64,000 bases of DNA from the NCBI RefSeq assembly GCF_003148465.1, contig NZ_QGGI01000002.1, positions 62,001 through 126,000 of the forward strand, read 5' to 3'. The DNA comes from Oceanotoga teriensis. GTDB taxonomy: Bacteria; Thermotogota; Thermotogae; Petrotogales; Petrotogaceae. Below, in pieces: positions 63,258 through 64,000 of the stretch (positions are counted from its first letter, which is position 1; each line of letters begins with the position of its first letter). The translations under genes were made by a program, and so were the position numbers. The notes under the pieces were generated by a model, which was not told where the DNA came from, made no database searches, and saw only the letters and a program-made list of their open reading frames with translations.

Positions 63258-64000
63258 ATATCTTTTCATATTATTGATGATAATTAATTCAAAGGTATTT
63301 TCATATGAAGTATTTAGTACAGAAGAATTCTTTGATTTTTTTTTGAAAAGCAAAGTAAGTTCTTCTGTTAATATAGATATAGTTACAATGAGTTTAGATG
63401 AAGAAATTCTAAATTTTTTTGATCAGAAATCTCAAAATATAAATATTTACTGTCACTATTTTGATAAAACTTATATAAAAAAATTTGAAAATATAAAATT
63501 TCATAAAATAAAAACTCAAGGTGGATACCTTCATCAAAAATATATGATATTAGATAATAGCAGTATCATATTAGGGACTGGAAATCTCACGAAAAGTGGA
63601 ATTTATCAAGATATAAACCATTATATATATACAGATAATGAAAAAATAGTTGAAATATTTAAAAAAGAAATTCAAAATATAAACTTAGATTTTAAAACAT
63701 ATAAAAAAGTGTTAAATTTAGAAAATGAAGAAATTATATTTTTAAATTTTCCATCTGAAGAAAATTTTAATTATATAAGAAAATTGATAAATAATGCCCA
63801 AAAAAGTATAAAAATTTTTACATTTTCTTTCACTGATCCGCTATTAACCTATGATATCCAATTAAAAAGTTCTGAAAATATTGAAATAAAAATATTATCA
63901 GATGATTGGAATAAAGAAAATGACTCTCCACTCAAATATATGAGTGGAGTAAAAATAAAATATTTAAAAAATTTACATTCTAAAATAATTATAATTGATG
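63238..64000 (+). CDS. Secreted phospholipase-D-like protein, partial (3' end outside window)
   Basis: An open frame of 254 residues to the window edge. A signal peptide (KRLKFKYLFILLMIINSKVFS) is followed by a PLD-type half with a first HKD motif LHQKYMILDNSSIILGTGN (near 99) and, in the last residues of the window, LHSKIIIID, the start of a second HKD motif. Two HKD motifs form one active site in PLD nucleases and lipases. TTG at 63238 is the chosen start, with GAGG only a few bases before it; it overlaps rbgA by 20 bases. Substrate (DNA or lipid) unknown. Confidence 0.78.
   Translation, partial: MKRLKFKYLFILLMIINSKVFSYEVFSTEEFFDFFLKSKVSSSVNIDIVTMSLDEEILNFFDQKSQNINIYCHYFDKTYIKKFENIKFHKIKTQGGYLHQKYMILDNSSIILGTGNLTKSGIYQDINHYIYTDNEKIVEIFKKEIQNINLDFKTYKKVLNLENEEIIFLNFPSEENFNYIRKLINNAQKSIKIFTFSFTDPLLTYDIQLKSSENIEIKILSDDWNKENDSPLKYMSGVKIKYLKNLHSKIIIID

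Overview
The window is a very AT-rich bacterial chromosome segment with strong A/T third-position bias and AGA/ATA-rich coding. It most likely comes from a low-GC member of the Thermotogota (Petrotogales type such as Oceanotoga, Geotoga or Marinitoga). Support for this: an Omp85/BamA outer-membrane protein in an otherwise Gram-positive-looking low-GC gene set, a short EF-Ts (197 aa), a DUF4438 protein of the Thermotoga type, ThyX instead of ThyA, and small DUF2089, DRTGG and PHP regulatory genes. The assignment is inference; no rRNA or complete marker was searched. No CRISPR array, insertion sequence, integrase or phage gene is visible, so this looks like core chromosome.

Layout. 1-6042 (+): the end of thiamine diphosphokinase, lon, engB, an HPr-kinase/PEPCK-like P-loop protein and a sirtuin. 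6067-12150: a serine hydrolase, a two-gene LysO exporter, a MerR regulator with a PLP D-cysteine desulfhydrase-like enzyme, a DUF4438 protein and a radical SAM protein. 12206-13783 (-): tRNA-Cys, tRNA-Asp and trigger factor. 14110-16136 (+): a TagA-type glycosyltransferase and an amidohydrolase that has lost its metal ligands. 16176-19387 (-): a five-gene envelope-stress-like operon (DUF2089 regulator, short SHOCT-like protein, DUF4097 protein, two membrane proteins). 19611-29157 (+): GH13 amylase, ftsY, DUF2225, a LysM/3D lipoprotein, an Rrf2 regulator, mnmA, coaD, tsf, pyrH and eno.

29187-50760 (-) is an almost gapless block of about 24 genes: metG, gyrA, lexA, a STAS protein, rpiB, two adjacent apparently inactive enzymes (histone-deacetylase/APAH fold and dehydroquinate-synthase fold), a SPOR-like protein, a ComEA-like HhH protein, queH, an RsbW-like ATPase, a DUF342/FapA protein, a TPR-like membrane protein, thyX, a DRTGG/CBS-ATPase/DRTGG/PHP/ATPase regulatory cassette, bamA, and a B12-riboswitch-controlled BtuFCD-type transporter. 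51037-54470 holds proS, tRNA-Ser, tRNA-Arg and a guanine-riboswitch-controlled purine permease. 54855-64000 holds uvrA (+), then DUF402, DUF1015, ybeY, a 7TM-HD phosphodiesterase and phoH (-), and finally rbgA and the start of a secreted phospholipase-D-like protein (+).

The most rewarding regions for follow-up are the pseudoenzyme pair at 42967-44927, the degenerate amidohydrolase at 14844-16136, the sensor/partner-switch cassette at 34347-37270, the DUF2089 envelope module at 16176-19387, and the two riboswitches. In the B12 riboswitch the two loops expected to kiss carry the same self-complementary hexamer. Extended -10 promoters (TGnTANAAT) recur through the window, and many genes start with TTG or GTG behind a strong Shine-Dalgarno sequence.
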